Positions 21,898-33,053 of a stretch of 64,000 nucleotides of DNA are shown here, piece after piece. How positions within the stretch are numbered: the first letter of the stretch is position 1; every line of letters begins with the position of its first letter. The notes below the pieces were generated by a model that was not told where the DNA came from, did no database searches, and worked only from the letters and a program-made list of their open reading frames with translations. The translations under genes were made by a program, and so were the position numbers. The DNA comes from Streptomyces dengpaensis (GTDB taxonomy: Bacteria > Actinomycetota > Actinomycetes > Streptomycetales > Streptomycetaceae), in assembly GCF_002946835.1 (NCBI RefSeq), contig NZ_CP026652.1:6634001-6698000 (forward strand), in the 5' to 3' direction.

Positions 21898-23166
21898 GTG
21901 GCGGCGGCAGACGTGGCGGGTGGTCGGGCGCCTGCGTGGCGCGGGGGATTCGGGCGGTTATGGACCGCGGCCGTGGTGTCGCGGTTCGGGGACGCGCTGC
22001 GCACCGCCGCGCTGCCGCTGATCGCGGTGCGGCTCACCGACGACCCGCTCGTCGTCGCCTCTGTGACGGCCTGCGGCTATCTCCCGTGGCTGCTGTTCGG
22101 ACTGCTGGGCGGAGCGATCGCCGACCGCGTGGACCAGCGGCGGGCCATGTGGGCCGTGGACACCGTACGCGGCGCACTGGTCGCCCTGTTCGCCCTGGCC
22201 GTGGGGCTCGGGCATGCCTCGATCGTCCTGCTGATCGCCCTTGCCTTCACCCTGACCACCCTCCAGACGCTCTTCGACAACGCCTCCACGGCGCTGCTCC
22301 CGTCCCTCGTGGACCGTGGAAGCCTGGGCAGCGCCAATGCCCGGCTGATGACCGGCCAGCAGCTCGCCGGAGGTCTGCTGGCGGCTCCCCTCGTGCCGCT
22401 GCTGCTGACCGTCGGAGCCGCCACGCCCTTCACGGCGGACGCGGCCAGCTATCTGCTCGCCGCCGCGCTCGTGGCGTCCGTGCGGGTACGGGCGCCCGAG
22501 CGGGAGCCCCGCCCGGCCGGCAGCACGCTGCGCACCGAGATAGCCGAGGGACTGCGCGCCCTGTGGCGCGACCGGGTGCTGCGGGCGACGTGCACGGCCA
22601 CCCTGCTGTGCAACATCGGCATGGGCGCGCTCATCGCCACCCTCGTGCTGCATGCGACCCGCTGGCTGCACACGGGGAACGCGGGATACGCGGCGGCGAT
22701 GACGGCGTACGCGGCGGGCAGCCTCTGCGGCGGCTTCGTCGCCCAGCGCGTCGCCGGCCGGGTCGGTCGCGCCCGCAGCCTGCTCCTGGCGGGGGCCGTC
22801 CAGACGGCGTCCCTGGTGCTCATGGGCATCGTCCGCCACCTGGGCGCTCTTCTCGTGGGCATGGCACTGCTCGGCGTGATGAACATGGTGTGGAACGTCA
22901 ACCAGGTCACGCTGATGCAGCAGCGCAGCCCGGAATCCATAGTGGGGCGCATCAGCTCCGCTTTCCGCACGGCCTCGACCTCCGGAGCCCCGCTCGGCGC
23001 TCTGCTGGGCGGCGCGGTGGCAGGGGCGTACGGGCTGAACGGGCCCGCACTGTTCGCGGCCGGCCTGTTCGCGTTCGCCGTCATCTCGCTGATACCCGCG
23101 GTCAAGCCGGACGTATCTGTTGTTGACCCGCACGACGGTGCCACGACAGGTCACGTCAAGACCTGA
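21898..23166 (+). CDS. MFS transporter, exporter type
   Basis: 422 residues with about 10-12 hydrophobic helices. The N-terminal FGRLWTAAVVSRFGDALRTA and the loop GGAIADRVDQRRAMWAVDT (the family GxxxDRxxRR motif between helices 2 and 3) are typical of the MFS_3/EntS-like exporter group. Substrate cannot be read from sequence; enterobactin-type siderophore and drug exporters fall in this group. GTG 21898 follows GGAGGGGG. It is a single gene 71 bp upstream of pgi, with no obvious functional link. Confidence 0.85.
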   Translation: MAAADVAGGRAPAWRGGFGRLWTAAVVSRFGDALRTAALPLIAVRLTDDPLVVASVTACGYLPWLLFGLLGGAIADRVDQRRAMWAVDTVRGALVALFALAVGLGHASIVLLIALAFTLTTLQTLFDNASTALLPSLVDRGSLGSANARLMTGQQLAGGLLAAPLVPLLLTVGAATPFTADAASYLLAAALVASVRVRAPEREPRPAGSTLRTEIAEGLRALWRDRVLRATCTATLLCNIGMGALIATLVLHATRWLHTGNAGYAAAMTAYAAGSLCGGFVAQRVAGRVGRARSLLLAGAVQTASLVLMGIVRHLGALLVGMALLGVMNMVWNVNQVTLMQQRSPESIVGRISSAFRTASTSGAPLGALLGGAVAGAYGLNGPALFAAGLFAFAVISLIPAVKPDVSVVDPHDGATTGHVKT

Positions 23167-23237
23167 TCAATTAGGTTGGGACCGGCAGCGGGGCAAGGTA
23201 CGCGGCAGCACAGGCAAGAAGAAGGCGGAAGTCCGAG

Positions 23238-24890
23238 ATGAACGCAGAAAGCCGTACCAGGCTCAACCAGACGCCCGAGTGGACCGCTCTGGCCAAGCAC
23301 CGCGAGGAGCTCGCGGACACCCATCTGCGGGACCTGTTCGCGGCCGGTCCAGGGCGCGGCTCCGGCTACACCCTCCAGGTCGGCGATCTGCACGTCGACT
23401 ACTCCAAGCACCTGGTCACCGACGAGACGCTGCGGCTGCTGCGCGAGCTGGCCGCGGCGACCGATGTCCTCGGTCTGCGGGACGCCATGTTCCGCGGCGA
23501 CAAGATCAACGTCACCGAGGACCGCGCGGTGCTGCACACCGCGCTGCGCGCCCCGCGGGACGCGGTCATCGAGGTCGACGGGGAGAACGTCGTCCCCGCG
23601 GTGCACGCCGTGCTCGACAAGATGGCCGACTTCGCCAACCGGGTCCGCTCCGGCGAGTGGACCGGACACACCGGCAAGCGCATCAAGAACATCGTCAACA
23701 TCGGCATCGGCGGCTCGGACCTCGGCCCGGCGATGGCGTACGAGGCGCTGCGCTCCTACACCGACCGCGATCTGACGTTCCGCTTCGTGTCGAACGTGGA
23801 CGGCGCCGACCTGCACGAGGCCGTGCGGGACCTGGACCCGGAAGAGACGCTGTTCATCATCGCGTCCAAGACCTTCACCACGATCGAGACCATCACCAAC
23901 GCCACCTCGGCGCGCAACTGGCTGCTGAGCGAGCTGAGGGCCGGTCAGGAAGCCGTCGCCAAGCACTTCGTGGCCCTGTCGACGAACACCGAGAAGGTGT
24001 CGGACTTCGGCATCGACACGGCCAACATGTTCGAGTTCTGGGACTGGGTCGGCGGACGCTACTCGTACGACTCGGCGATCGGCCTGTCGCTGATGATCGC
24101 GATCGGCCCGGACCACTTCCGCGAGATGCTCAACGGGTTCCTTCTCGTCGACGAGCACTTCCGCACGGCTCCCGCCGAGTCCAACGCGCCGCTCCTGCTC
24201 GGCCTGTTGGGCATCTGGTACGGCAACTTCTTCGGCGCCCAGTCGCACGCCGTGCTGCCGTACTCGCACTACCTGTCCAAGTTCACGGCGTACCTGCAGC
24301 AGCTGGACATGGAGTCCAACGGCAAGTCCGTGGACCGCGACGGGCGCGAGACGGAGTGGCAGACCGGGCCGGTCGTGTGGGGCACGCCGGGCACCAACGG
24401 GCAGCACGCTTACTACCAGCTCATCCATCAGGGGACGAAGCTGATCCCCGCCGACTTCATCGGCTTCGCCGAGCCGGTCGCCGATCTGCAGCCCGGGCTG
24501 GTCGACCAGCACGACCTGCTGATGGCGAACTTCTTCGCGCAGACGCAGGCGCTGGCCTTCGGCAAGACGCCGGAAGCGGTGCGTGCCGAGGGGGTGCCCG
24601 AGGAACTGGTGCCGCACAAGACGTTCAAGGGCAACCACCCGACGACCACCATCCTCGCGCGCGAGCTGACCCCGTCGGTCCTGGGCCAGCTGATCGCCCT
24701 CTACGAGCACAAGGTGTTCGTCCAGGGCGCGATCTGGAACATCGACTCCTTCGACCAGTGGGGCGTCGAACTCGGCAAGGTCCTCGCCAAGCGTCTCGAG
24801 CCGGCGCTGACCGACGGTGAGGACGTGTCGGGCCTGGACGAGTCGACGATGGCGCTGGTCGCCAAGTACCGGGAGCTGCGCGGCCGGTAG
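23238..24890 (+). CDS. pgi: Glucose-6-phosphate isomerase
   Basis: 550 residues, the usual length for the bacterial enzyme. Interconverts glucose-6-phosphate and fructose-6-phosphate, linking glycolysis with the pentose phosphate genes further along. Visible family motifs: [17 protein letters not shown] near residue 155, [10 protein letters not shown] near 212, [10 protein letters not shown] (catalytic Glu region follows), [13 protein letters not shown] with catalytic His near 390, and the Lys-containing C-terminal signature. Confidence 0.97.
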   Translation: MNAESRTRLNQTPEWTALAKHREELADTHLRDLFAAGPGRGSGYTLQVGDLHVDYSKHLVTDETLRLLRELAAATDVLGLRDAMFRGDKINVTEDRAVLHTALRAPRDAVIEVDGENVVPAVHAVLDKMADFANRVRSGEWTGHTGKRIKNIVNIGIGGSDLGPAMAYEALRSYTDRDLTFRFVSNVDGADLHEAVRDLDPEETLFIIASKTFTTIETITNATSARNWLLSELRAGQEAVAKHFVALSTNTEKVSDFGIDTANMFEFWDWVGGRYSYDSAIGLSLMIAIGPDHFREMLNGFLLVDEHFRTAPAESNAPLLLGLLGIWYGNFFGAQSHAVLPYSHYLSKFTAYLQQLDMESNGKSVDRDGRETEWQTGPVVWGTPGTNGQHAYYQLIHQGTKLIPADFIGFAEPVADLQPGLVDQHDLLMANFFAQTQALAFGKTPEAVRAEGVPEELVPHKTFKGNHPTTTILARELTPSVLGQLIALYEHKVFVQGAIWNIDSFDQWGVELGKVLAKRLEPALTDGEDVSGLDESTMALVAKYRELRGR

Positions 24891-24906
24891 GTGGGGCCCT
24901 GTGGAT

Positions 24907-24943
24907 ACGGGAAGTGGGCGGGTGGAGTCCGTCCGCTTCCCGT
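24907..24943 (+). terminator. Terminator after pgi
   Basis: An inverted repeat with outer arms ACGGGAAG/CTTCCCGT and an inner GGCGG/CCGTC-type extension, 17 bp past the pgi stop codon. Confidence 0.7.
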
Positions 24944-24991
24944 AGACTCCCTGGGCGATCATGAAGGCGCGACGGCTCGGGGGAGCGGAAG

Positions 24992-25948
24992 TTGGCAGGT
25001 TCGCGAGGGAGTTGGACGGGCGGCACACTGACGGCGAGGTCGTTCCTGAGGCCCAAGCGGGTGGCGCAGGCGGTGTTCCATCCGGCGTGGATCCCGGAGT
25101 CGGTCGATCCCAGCGTGGATCAGCTCAAGAAGATGCGTGTCATCGCCGGAGCGGTCGCGGCGGTCGGCGTCTACACCTTCGTCGAGGGCGGCTTCGCCTT
25201 CACGGAGATTCTGGGGAACGTGCTGACGGCGTCGGCCGTTCTGCTGTTCATCACGCCGCTCACGGTCGGCGTGATGGTCTTCGTCTGGCGGCGCACCGGC
25301 ACGGTCCGCCAGCTGCGGGTGCCGCTCTTCAACTCGCTCAAGCTGCTGCTGCTCTTCGTCGGCACGGTCGTGGCGACCGTGGTGACGTGGTGGGCGACGA
25401 CCGGGGCCGGAGGCGCCGGGGTGCTGCTCGGGTTCGTGGCGCTCTGGCTGACCGGATTCGTGGCCTCGGGCGCGCTGCGGGTCTCCGGCAACTTCTTCGG
25501 GACGGCCGCCGTGCACCGGTGTCTGCCGCCGCTGCTCGCCACGGTGACATCGTGGCTGATGGCCATCCCGGACCTGGTCACGGGTGACCTCCATGGGCTC
25601 AGCTTGCGGATGGGGATCTTGTTCGTGCTGGGCGCGCCGGTGACGGTCACGGGGATCGCGCTGCTGGAGATGAACCGGCTCAGACGGCGCTACGGCATCC
25701 GGCTGGGCGCACATCCCGCGACGCTCCCGCCGCCTCCTCCGTCCAGCACACCGAACGGGTATCTGCCTCCACAGGGCAACCCGTACGCGCCGGGTCCGGG
25801 GTACACGTACCCCTACGCGCCGGGACCGGGGTACACCTACCCCCAAGCGCCGGGACCGCAGAACCCGTACGGCCAACAGAACCCCTACGGCCAGCAGAAC
25901 CCCTACGGCCGGCAGAACCCGTACGGTCAAAGGCCGTACGGGAGCTGA
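24992..25948 (+). CDS. Membrane protein with Pro/Tyr/Gln-rich C-terminal repeats
   Basis: 318 residues, function unknown. After a 45-residue soluble N-terminus (VAQAVFHPAWIPESVDPSVD) there are four or five hydrophobic helices between about 48 and 225. The last 85 residues are low complexity: two copies of PYAPGPGYTY-like sequence, then four copies of QNPYGQ. Such tails on actinobacterial membrane proteins are often cytoplasmic and disordered. TTG 24992 with GGGGAG about 8 bases upstream fits the frame best. It converges with the ABC permease gene with only six bases between them. Confidence 0.75.
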   Translation: MAGSRGSWTGGTLTARSFLRPKRVAQAVFHPAWIPESVDPSVDQLKKMRVIAGAVAAVGVYTFVEGGFAFTEILGNVLTASAVLLFITPLTVGVMVFVWRRTGTVRQLRVPLFNSLKLLLLFVGTVVATVVTWWATTGAGGAGVLLGFVALWLTGFVASGALRVSGNFFGTAAVHRCLPPLLATVTSWLMAIPDLVTGDLHGLSLRMGILFVLGAPVTVTGIALLEMNRLRRRYGIRLGAHPATLPPPPPSSTPNGYLPPQGNPYAPGPGYTYPYAPGPGYTYPQAPGPQNPYGQQNPYGQQNPYGRQNPYGQRPYGS

Positions 25949-25954
25949 CCGGGC

Positions 25955-28246
25955 TCAGGCCACCGCGCCCAGGGTGTCCGCCAGCCGTCGGCGGGCCGCC
26001 CGGGCCGCGGGCAGGGCGGCGAGTGCGGCGGCGCCCAGTACGGCGGCGGCGCCGAACAGCAGGAGAAGCCCGGGGGACGGTCCGTGCGCGATGCCGGCGC
26101 CGATGCCGCTCGACCTGCCCTGCGTGTCGATCAGCCAGTGAGCGAGGGGAAGCCCCAGAGCTGTCCCGACGAGGACCGCGGCCAGGGCCGTGCACCCCGT
26201 GGCCGTCACGGTGACCGCGGTGATCTGCCGCGGAGTCAGCCCGATCGCCTTCAGCGCCAGCAGATCCCGCTCGCCCTCGCGCACGGTGCCGCCGATCGCG
26301 GTCAGCAGCTCGATGAGCTCGATCAGGGCCAGTACGGCGATCAGCCCCACGACGACCCCGCGCAGCGACGACAACCCGTCGGCCGGGTTGGCCACGGCGT
26401 GCACATCGAAGCGTCCGTGCGCGGCCGTGGCCAGCTGGGTAGCCACCGTGTGCGCGTCGGCGCCGGGACGCAGGCGGAGCTGGTAGAGGGTCGGCCGCAG
26501 TTCCGGGTCGTTCTCGCGGAGCGTGTCGAGCGACGTCGAGATGACCCGGCCGCCGTTCTCCGGCTCGAGGCTGCGCCCGACGATGTGCAGGATCTGCGGC
26601 TGCGTGCCCACGGTCATCCTCACCCAGTCGCCGACGCGCACGTCGAGCAGGTCGAGCAGCCCCTGACCGGCCACCGCCTCGTCCGGTCCGTGCGCGGGGC
26701 GGCCCTCGGCCAGCGAGAACGGGTAGGGATCCTGGTGTGTGCCGAGCCCGCGCAGCGCGATCGTGCCCGTCTGGCCGGGGACCAGGGCGGCCACCTCGAC
26801 ACCCGGGTGGACGGCGGTGACCTGCGGGTTCCGTGCCAGCTGGGCGCGTACGTCCGCATCGCTCAGGCTCTCGTCGGCCCGCACCGTGAGCGCTGCCGCG
26901 AGACCGATCTGCTCGGGCCTGTTGTGGAAGCGGTCGATGGTGGTCCAGGCACTCATGGCCACCACGATCAGCAGCAGCGGCAGCGCGAGCCGGGCGACCG
27001 CGGCCAGCGAGCGCGGCCGTCGCGTGAACGCCTTGTGCCAGCCCAGCACCAGCGGGGACGGCAGCCGCAGCCCGAGCGCCTCGCGCGCCAGGCCCGACAG
27101 CCGCCCGCCGAGCGGTGCCGCGGCCCGCAGCCCCGGCACCGGGGGTACCCGTCCGGCCCGCCATGCCGCGAGCCCGGTCGTCGCGGCGATGAACAGCACC
27201 GCGGCCACGGGCACCGCGAAGAGTGCCGCCGTGTGGCCCGGCAACCCCTGCCACACACCGACCGCGTCCCCGAGGCGTCCCGGGATCCGGCTGCCCAGCG
27301 CCTGGGTGATCGCCGTGGCGAGCACGGCGCCCAGCAGTGCGAACGCCACGTGCTGGAGCAGGAAGATCCGCACCACCTGCCCGGGGGTGAAACCGATCGC
27401 CTTCAGCACCGAGATGTCCCGCAGATGGCCGCGGATACGGGTGCTGATCGCGCCGTGCACGGCGAGCGCGGCGGCGGCCAGTGCGCCAAGGCCGAACAGG
27501 CCGAGCACCTGGCCCAGCAGCCGGTTGCCGCCCTGGGCCTCTGCCCGCGTCTGCTGCCAGGGGGAGACATCGGTGACCGCTCCGGAGCCGAGGAGGGTGA
27601 CGGCCCGCTGGACGGTGTAGTCCGTGTCGTCGGGATCGGTCAGCCGCAGCCCGATCACCTGGCCGGTGCGCCCGGCCGTGTGCTGCACGGCGGACGGGAG
27701 TGCCCACACGAGGCCCGAGCGCTCGCCGGGGCTGTAGCGCGGCTCGGCGCTCTCGGCGACGCCCAGGACCGTCAGCGTCCGTGCGGTGCCGGGCACCGTG
27801 AGGGTGTCGCCGGGTTCGGCCCACAGCGCCCGGGCGAGGCTGCTTTCCAGTACCACGCCGTCCGCCGTGGCGGGGTCGAGCCAGCGGCCGGAGATGAGCA
27901 GCGGACGGCCGGTCGCTGGCGGTTCTACGGCGCCGCGCAGCTCGACGGAGGCGCGGGCGCCGCGTGACGCGATGGTGCCGGCGGCGGTGGGGTACGGGCC
28001 CGCGACGGACCTGACGCCGTCCAGCCCGGCGAGCTTGTACGCATCGGCCGACGGTCCGGTGTGGATCACCACGTGCGCGCCGTGTGTCTGGCTGAAGACC
28101 CGCTGCCAGGGATTGGTCGCGTACCCGAAGAGCGCCATGGCCAGCAGCAGCGAGGCGACGATCCCGGCGGTGGCGAGCACGATGAACAGCGCCTCGCCGC
28201 GATGCGTGCGCAGATCGGCGTGCGCCCAGCGCAGAGTGGCCCGCAC
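25955..28246 (-). CDS. ABC transporter permease, FtsX/MacB type
   Basis: 763 residues. Two FtsX-like units, each with hydrophobic helices flanking an extracytoplasmic domain: an N-terminal helix (GEALFIVLATAGIVASLLLA), a three-helix block at about 250-350 with GHLRDISVLKAIGFTPGQ, and a C-terminal block with REGERDLLALKAIGLTPRQ and [15 protein letters not shown]. The duplicated KAIGxTP coupling-helix motif is typical. With the ATPase encoded upstream it should form an exporter or a mechanotransmission complex of the MacB/LolCDE superfamily; substrate unknown. GTG 28246 is the likely start. Confidence 0.88.
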   Translation of the reverse strand: MRATLRWAHADLRTHRGEALFIVLATAGIVASLLLAMALFGYATNPWQRVFSQTHGAHVVIHTGPSADAYKLAGLDGVRSVAGPYPTAAGTIASRGARASVELRGAVEPPATGRPLLISGRWLDPATADGVVLESSLARALWAEPGDTLTVPGTARTLTVLGVAESAEPRYSPGERSGLVWALPSAVQHTAGRTGQVIGLRLTDPDDTDYTVQRAVTLLGSGAVTDVSPWQQTRAEAQGGNRLLGQVLGLFGLGALAAAALAVHGAISTRIRGHLRDISVLKAIGFTPGQVVRIFLLQHVAFALLGAVLATAITQALGSRIPGRLGDAVGVWQGLPGHTAALFAVPVAAVLFIAATTGLAAWRAGRVPPVPGLRAAAPLGGRLSGLAREALGLRLPSPLVLGWHKAFTRRPRSLAAVARLALPLLLIVVAMSAWTTIDRFHNRPEQIGLAAALTVRADESLSDADVRAQLARNPQVTAVHPGVEVAALVPGQTGTIALRGLGTHQDPYPFSLAEGRPAHGPDEAVAGQGLLDLLDVRVGDWVRMTVGTQPQILHIVGRSLEPENGGRVISTSLDTLRENDPELRPTLYQLRLRPGADAHTVATQLATAAHGRFDVHAVANPADGLSSLRGVVVGLIAVLALIELIELLTAIGGTVREGERDLLALKAIGLTPRQITAVTVTATGCTALAAVLVGTALGLPLAHWLIDTQGRSSGIGAGIAHGPSPGLLLLFGAAAVLGAAALAALPAARAARRRLADTLGAVA

Positions 28247-28431
28247 AGCGCCTCAGCCCCTCGACGTGCGCGCGAGGCGGTGGCCGCACGCCCCGGGCGT
28301 GATGTGGGTCCCGCGTACGACGGACTGGTTCCGCGTCCTGTGTGCGAGTGGTCGGCCCTGCGGTTCGCCTGCGAAGCCCTCTGATGCGCGTACGACGGAG
28401 GAGCCGGTCGGCAGATGGTTGCGCACGCCGC
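28247..28431. other. Gap between the ABC ATPase and permease genes
   Basis: 185 bp with no clear hairpin, promoter or gene; long for a gap between subunits of one transporter. Confidence 0.4.
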
Positions 28432-29226
28432 TCAGTCCTTCAGTTCCAGCACGCCGGATATCCCCGGGCCGCGTGCGGGCGTGCCGTCGAGTTCCGCGTC
28501 GTCGGCGATGGCGCCGTCGAAGAAGCTGATGACCCGGTCCGCGGCGCTGGCGAGCCGGGCGTCATGCGTGACCAGGAGGATGGTCTGGCCGCGCTGGTGG
28601 AAGCGGGACAGCAGCCGTGTCACCTCGCGGGTGCCTTTGCTGTCGAGGCTTCCCGCGGGCTCGTCGGCGAGCAGCAGTGGCGGATGGTTGACCAGGGCCC
28701 GCGCCAGCGCGACGCGCTGTTGCTCACCGCCGGACAGCTCACCCGGCATGCTGCGCTCCTTGCCCTCCAGGCCCAGCTCGGCGAGGAGCTGCTCGCGCTC
28801 GGCACGCGCCCGCTTGGGGGAGACCCCGGCGAGCAGGGCCGGCAGCTCGACGTTGTCCGCGACGGACAGGTTCGACACCAGGTTGAAGAACTGGAAGACG
28901 ATGCCGATGCGGCGTCTGCGCTCGACCGCCCAGCGTGCCTCGCTGTACGCGTCCGTGCACCCGCCGTCCAGCCAGATGCTGCCGGAATCCGGCCGCTGGA
29001 GCCCGCCGAGCAGATGCAGCAGGGTCGACTTCCCGGCACCGGACGGACCGGTGACGGCCACGAACTCGCCCTGCCGTACGGCAAGATCCACACCGCGTAC
29101 GGCACGCGCCGGCGTGCCCTCGCCGTAGTGGGTCTTGACCAGACCCTCGGCGCGCAGCACGGGAACGCCCTCGGCGCGCGGCGCGGGAACCTTCTTGGCA
29201 CGCGGCACGGGAGTGGTGCGGCTCAC
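28432..29226 (-). CDS. ABC transporter ATP-binding protein, LolD/MacB type
   Basis: 264 residues. Walker A GPSGAGKSTLLHLLGG near residue 60, Q-loop FQFFNLVSNLSV, signature LSGGEQQRVALARAL near 163, Walker B LLLADEPAGSLD and H-loop VTHD are all present. The first 25 residues are a basic, proline-rich extension. GTG 29226 overlaps the padR stop, so the two are coupled. Partner of the FtsX-type permease downstream. Confidence 0.92.
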   Translation of the reverse strand: MSRTTPVPRAKKVPAPRAEGVPVLRAEGLVKTHYGEGTPARAVRGVDLAVRQGEFVAVTGPSGAGKSTLLHLLGGLQRPDSGSIWLDGGCTDAYSEARWAVERRRRIGIVFQFFNLVSNLSVADNVELPALLAGVSPKRARAEREQLLAELGLEGKERSMPGELSGGEQQRVALARALVNHPPLLLADEPAGSLDSKGTREVTRLLSRFHQRGQTILLVTHDARLASAADRVISFFDGAIADDAELDGTPARGPGISGVLELKD

Positions 29227-29738
29227 TCCAGCTCCTCCAACTCCTCCTGGCAGCGCTCCAGCCAGTCGAGGTCGGCCTGCAGATGCAGCATGGCGCCCTC
29301 GATGAGCAGCTGGGAGATGCGGTTGTCCCGGTTCTCCGCCGCGGCGAGCTTCGACAGATTGCGCATGGTGTTCAGATACTGGCGCCGCTGCTTGTTGATC
29401 AGGGCGATCTGGTCGGCGAGACCGGTCTGCGGTGCGAGTGCGAGCTTCATGAAGAACTCGTCCCGCACGCGCGGCTCGTCCGCCGTCTCCTCGTACCAGG
29501 CGCGCAGCGCCTCGCGCCCGGCGTCGGTGAGGTGGTAGATCTTCTTGTTGGGCCGGCTCGACTGCTCGACTTCCTCGCCCTCGATCAGTCCCGACTTCTC
29601 GAGGCGGCTGAGCGTCACATAGATCTGGCCGACGTTCGGCTGAGGGTACGCGGCACCCAGCAGTTGCTCAAGGTCCTGCTTGAGCTCGTAGCCATGGGCC
29701 GGGCCACGCGCCAACAGGGCCAGGAGGGACAGCCGCAC
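29223..29738 (-). CDS. PadR-family transcriptional regulator
   Basis: 171 residues. The winged-helix domain (LALLARGPAHGYELKQDLEQ, QIYVTLSRLEKSGLI, IYHLTDAGREAL) is followed by a long helical dimerisation region (RRQYLNTMRNLSKLAAAEN, LDWLERCQEELEEL), as in the PadR-s2 subgroup. It is first in the operon with the ABC exporter and probably represses it, responding to a small molecule that is also the exported substrate; that is the usual arrangement. GTG 29738 follows GAGGAGGAGAG. Confidence 0.92.
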   Translation of the reverse strand: MRLSLLALLARGPAHGYELKQDLEQLLGAAYPQPNVGQIYVTLSRLEKSGLIEGEEVEQSSRPNKKIYHLTDAGREALRAWYEETADEPRVRDEFFMKLALAPQTGLADQIALINKQRRQYLNTMRNLSKLAAAENRDNRISQLLIEGAMLHLQADLDWLERCQEELEELE

Positions 29739-29821
29739 CCGCGCTCTCCTCCTCGGATCCGTGTGATGTGCCGCAGGCCCACGTGCCTGAGGCCAATGTG
29801 CCGCAAGCCCTAGTATCGCCC

Positions 29822-29836
29822 ATACCTAACAGGTAT
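29822..29836. promoter_or_regulatory. Palindrome between padR and the sugar-binding protein gene
   Basis: ATACCTAACAGGTAT, a perfect 6+3+6 inverted repeat about 85 bp from the padR start and 57 bp from the binding-protein start. It is the best candidate for the PadR operator. A near copy recurs upstream of the GH13 gene. Confidence 0.6.
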
Positions 29837-29892
29837 ACATGGCCTCTGTCCCCGGGCGAAGGCGCTCGGTGCCGGTGTACAGGGAGGAACCT

Positions 29893-31167
29893 ATGCGGTG
29901 GATACGCGCCGCCGGTAGGGGCCTCCTGGTCATGGCAGTGGTCCTGTCCGGCTACGTCGTCTCGGGCGCGCAGGCCGAAGGAGCGCACGACGGCGGCCGC
30001 GGCCCGCTCACGCTGGCCACCGCCGGTGACCTCACCGACTATCTGGGGCCGCTGCTCGACGGCTGGAACCGCACCCACCCCGGCGAGAAGGTCACCCTCG
30101 TCGAACTCCCGGACTCCGCGGACGAGACCCACGCGCAGATGACCACCGACCTGCGCGGCGGCGACCGGAGCCGCTTCGACGTCCTCAACATCGACGTCGC
30201 CTGGACCTCGGAGTTCGCCGCCGCGGGCTGGATCTCCCCGCTGGCGCGGGACCGCTTCCCGCTCGACGGTTTCCTGCCGCCGGTCGTGGACACGGCGACG
30301 TACGACGGAAGGCTGTACGCGGTCCCGTACGTCACCAACGCCGGGCTCCTCCTCTACCGCAAGGACATCCTGGCCAAGGAGGGTGTCATGCCGCCGCGCA
30401 CCTGGGCCGAGCTGGAGCGACAGGCGAAGACCATCGCGCCGAAGTACGGACTCGACGGCTACGCGGGCCAGTTCCTGCCCTACGAGGGGCTCACCGTGAA
30501 CGCCGCCGAGGCGGTCTACTCGGCGGGCGGCACGATCCTCGGCGACGAGGGCGAGCGCGTCACCGTCGACTCCGCGGCGGCCCGCGGGGGCATCGGCTTC
30601 CTCGCGGACGGTGTACGCGACGGGTGGATCCCGAAGAAGGCGCTCACGTACAAGGAGCAGGAGTCCAAGCAGGCCTTCCAGGACGGCCGTCTCCTCTTCC
30701 TGCGCAACTGGCCGTACGCCTACGTCAGTGCCTCGGCCAAGGGCTCGGTGGTCGCCGGGAAGGTCGGCGCGGTGCCGCTGCCGGGCCCCGACGGACCGGG
30801 GACGAGCATGCTCGGCGGCTCCAACCTCGCGGTCAACACGCAGGCCCGGCACCCGGATTCCGCGGCGCGCCTGATCACGTACCTCACGAGCGAGCGGGTG
30901 CAACGGCAGGTCCTCACCCAGGGTGCGCTGCCGCCCGTACGGGCCGCGCTGTACCAGGACCCGGAGCTGATCCGGGAGTTCCCGTATCTGCCGACGCTGC
31001 GCGCGAGCGTCCTCGCGGCGGCCCCGCGCCCCAAGAGCCCCCGCTACGACCAGGTCAGCCTGGCCGTGCAGGCCGTCGTGCACGACGCGCTGACAGGGCA
31101 CCAGACGCCTCAGGCGGCGGTGCGGCGGCTGGCGCGCGAGCTGGCGGAGATCTCGCTCCAGGGCTGA
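29893..31167 (+). CDS. Extracellular sugar-binding protein of an ABC importer
   Basis: 424 residues, solute-binding protein family 1. A signal peptide (RAAGRGLLVMAVVLSGYVVS, probable cleavage after AQA) lacks a lipobox Cys, so it may be released or held another way. The mature part has the usual motifs: DVLNIDVAWTSEFAAAGWI, YAVPYVTNAGLLLYRKDIL and SKQAFQDGRLLFLRNWPYAY. Related proteins bind trehalose, maltose or other alpha-glucosides. ATG 29893 follows AGGGAGGAAC; the upstream in-frame ATG 29839 is not preceded by a ribosome binding site. No permease follows directly; a GH13 enzyme does. Confidence 0.88.
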   Translation: MRWIRAAGRGLLVMAVVLSGYVVSGAQAEGAHDGGRGPLTLATAGDLTDYLGPLLDGWNRTHPGEKVTLVELPDSADETHAQMTTDLRGGDRSRFDVLNIDVAWTSEFAAAGWISPLARDRFPLDGFLPPVVDTATYDGRLYAVPYVTNAGLLLYRKDILAKEGVMPPRTWAELERQAKTIAPKYGLDGYAGQFLPYEGLTVNAAEAVYSAGGTILGDEGERVTVDSAAARGGIGFLADGVRDGWIPKKALTYKEQESKQAFQDGRLLFLRNWPYAYVSASAKGSVVAGKVGAVPLPGPDGPGTSMLGGSNLAVNTQARHPDSAARLITYLTSERVQRQVLTQGALPPVRAALYQDPELIREFPYLPTLRASVLAAAPRPKSPRYDQVSLAVQAVVHDALTGHQTPQAAVRRLARELAEISLQG

Positions 31168-31197
31168 GCCCGCTGCGGTCTCCTGGGCGAACCTAGT

Positions 31198-31322
31198 TAC
31201 ATGTTAGGTAACACGCGTGTCTCAACCTTCCTCTCGGTGGCTGGAAAAGTCAGAATATAAGCCCCCAACTTCCCAGCGTGTGCTAGCTACTCATTGACAT
31301 CCGTGCGACACGCTTACTTAAC
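31198..31322 (+). promoter_or_regulatory. Promoter region of the GH13 alpha-glucosidase gene
   Basis: TACATGTTAGGTA at 31198-31210 resembles the padR-side palindrome. TTGACA at 31294-31299 is a perfect -35 hexamer, with CTTAAC at 31317-31322 (17-bp spacing) or TACTTA as -10. The region between is less GC-rich than its neighbours. Just downstream, a CG-centred imperfect palindrome at 31324-31343 (tgcataaccgtttgca) could be a LacI-type operator. Confidence 0.55.
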
Positions 31323-31362
31323 ATGCATGCATAACCGTTTGCACGCACAGACAGGTCAACGG

Positions 31363-33000
<1,638 letters not shown>

Positions 33001-33053
33001 GCTGTCATTTCCTGATTCTCCGTCAATTTCATACCTCTGAAGGGACATCAACG

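Noticed and set aside
31294..31299. TTG start for the GH13 gene
   Set aside because: The triplet is part of a TTGACA -35 element and would add residues with no family similarity.
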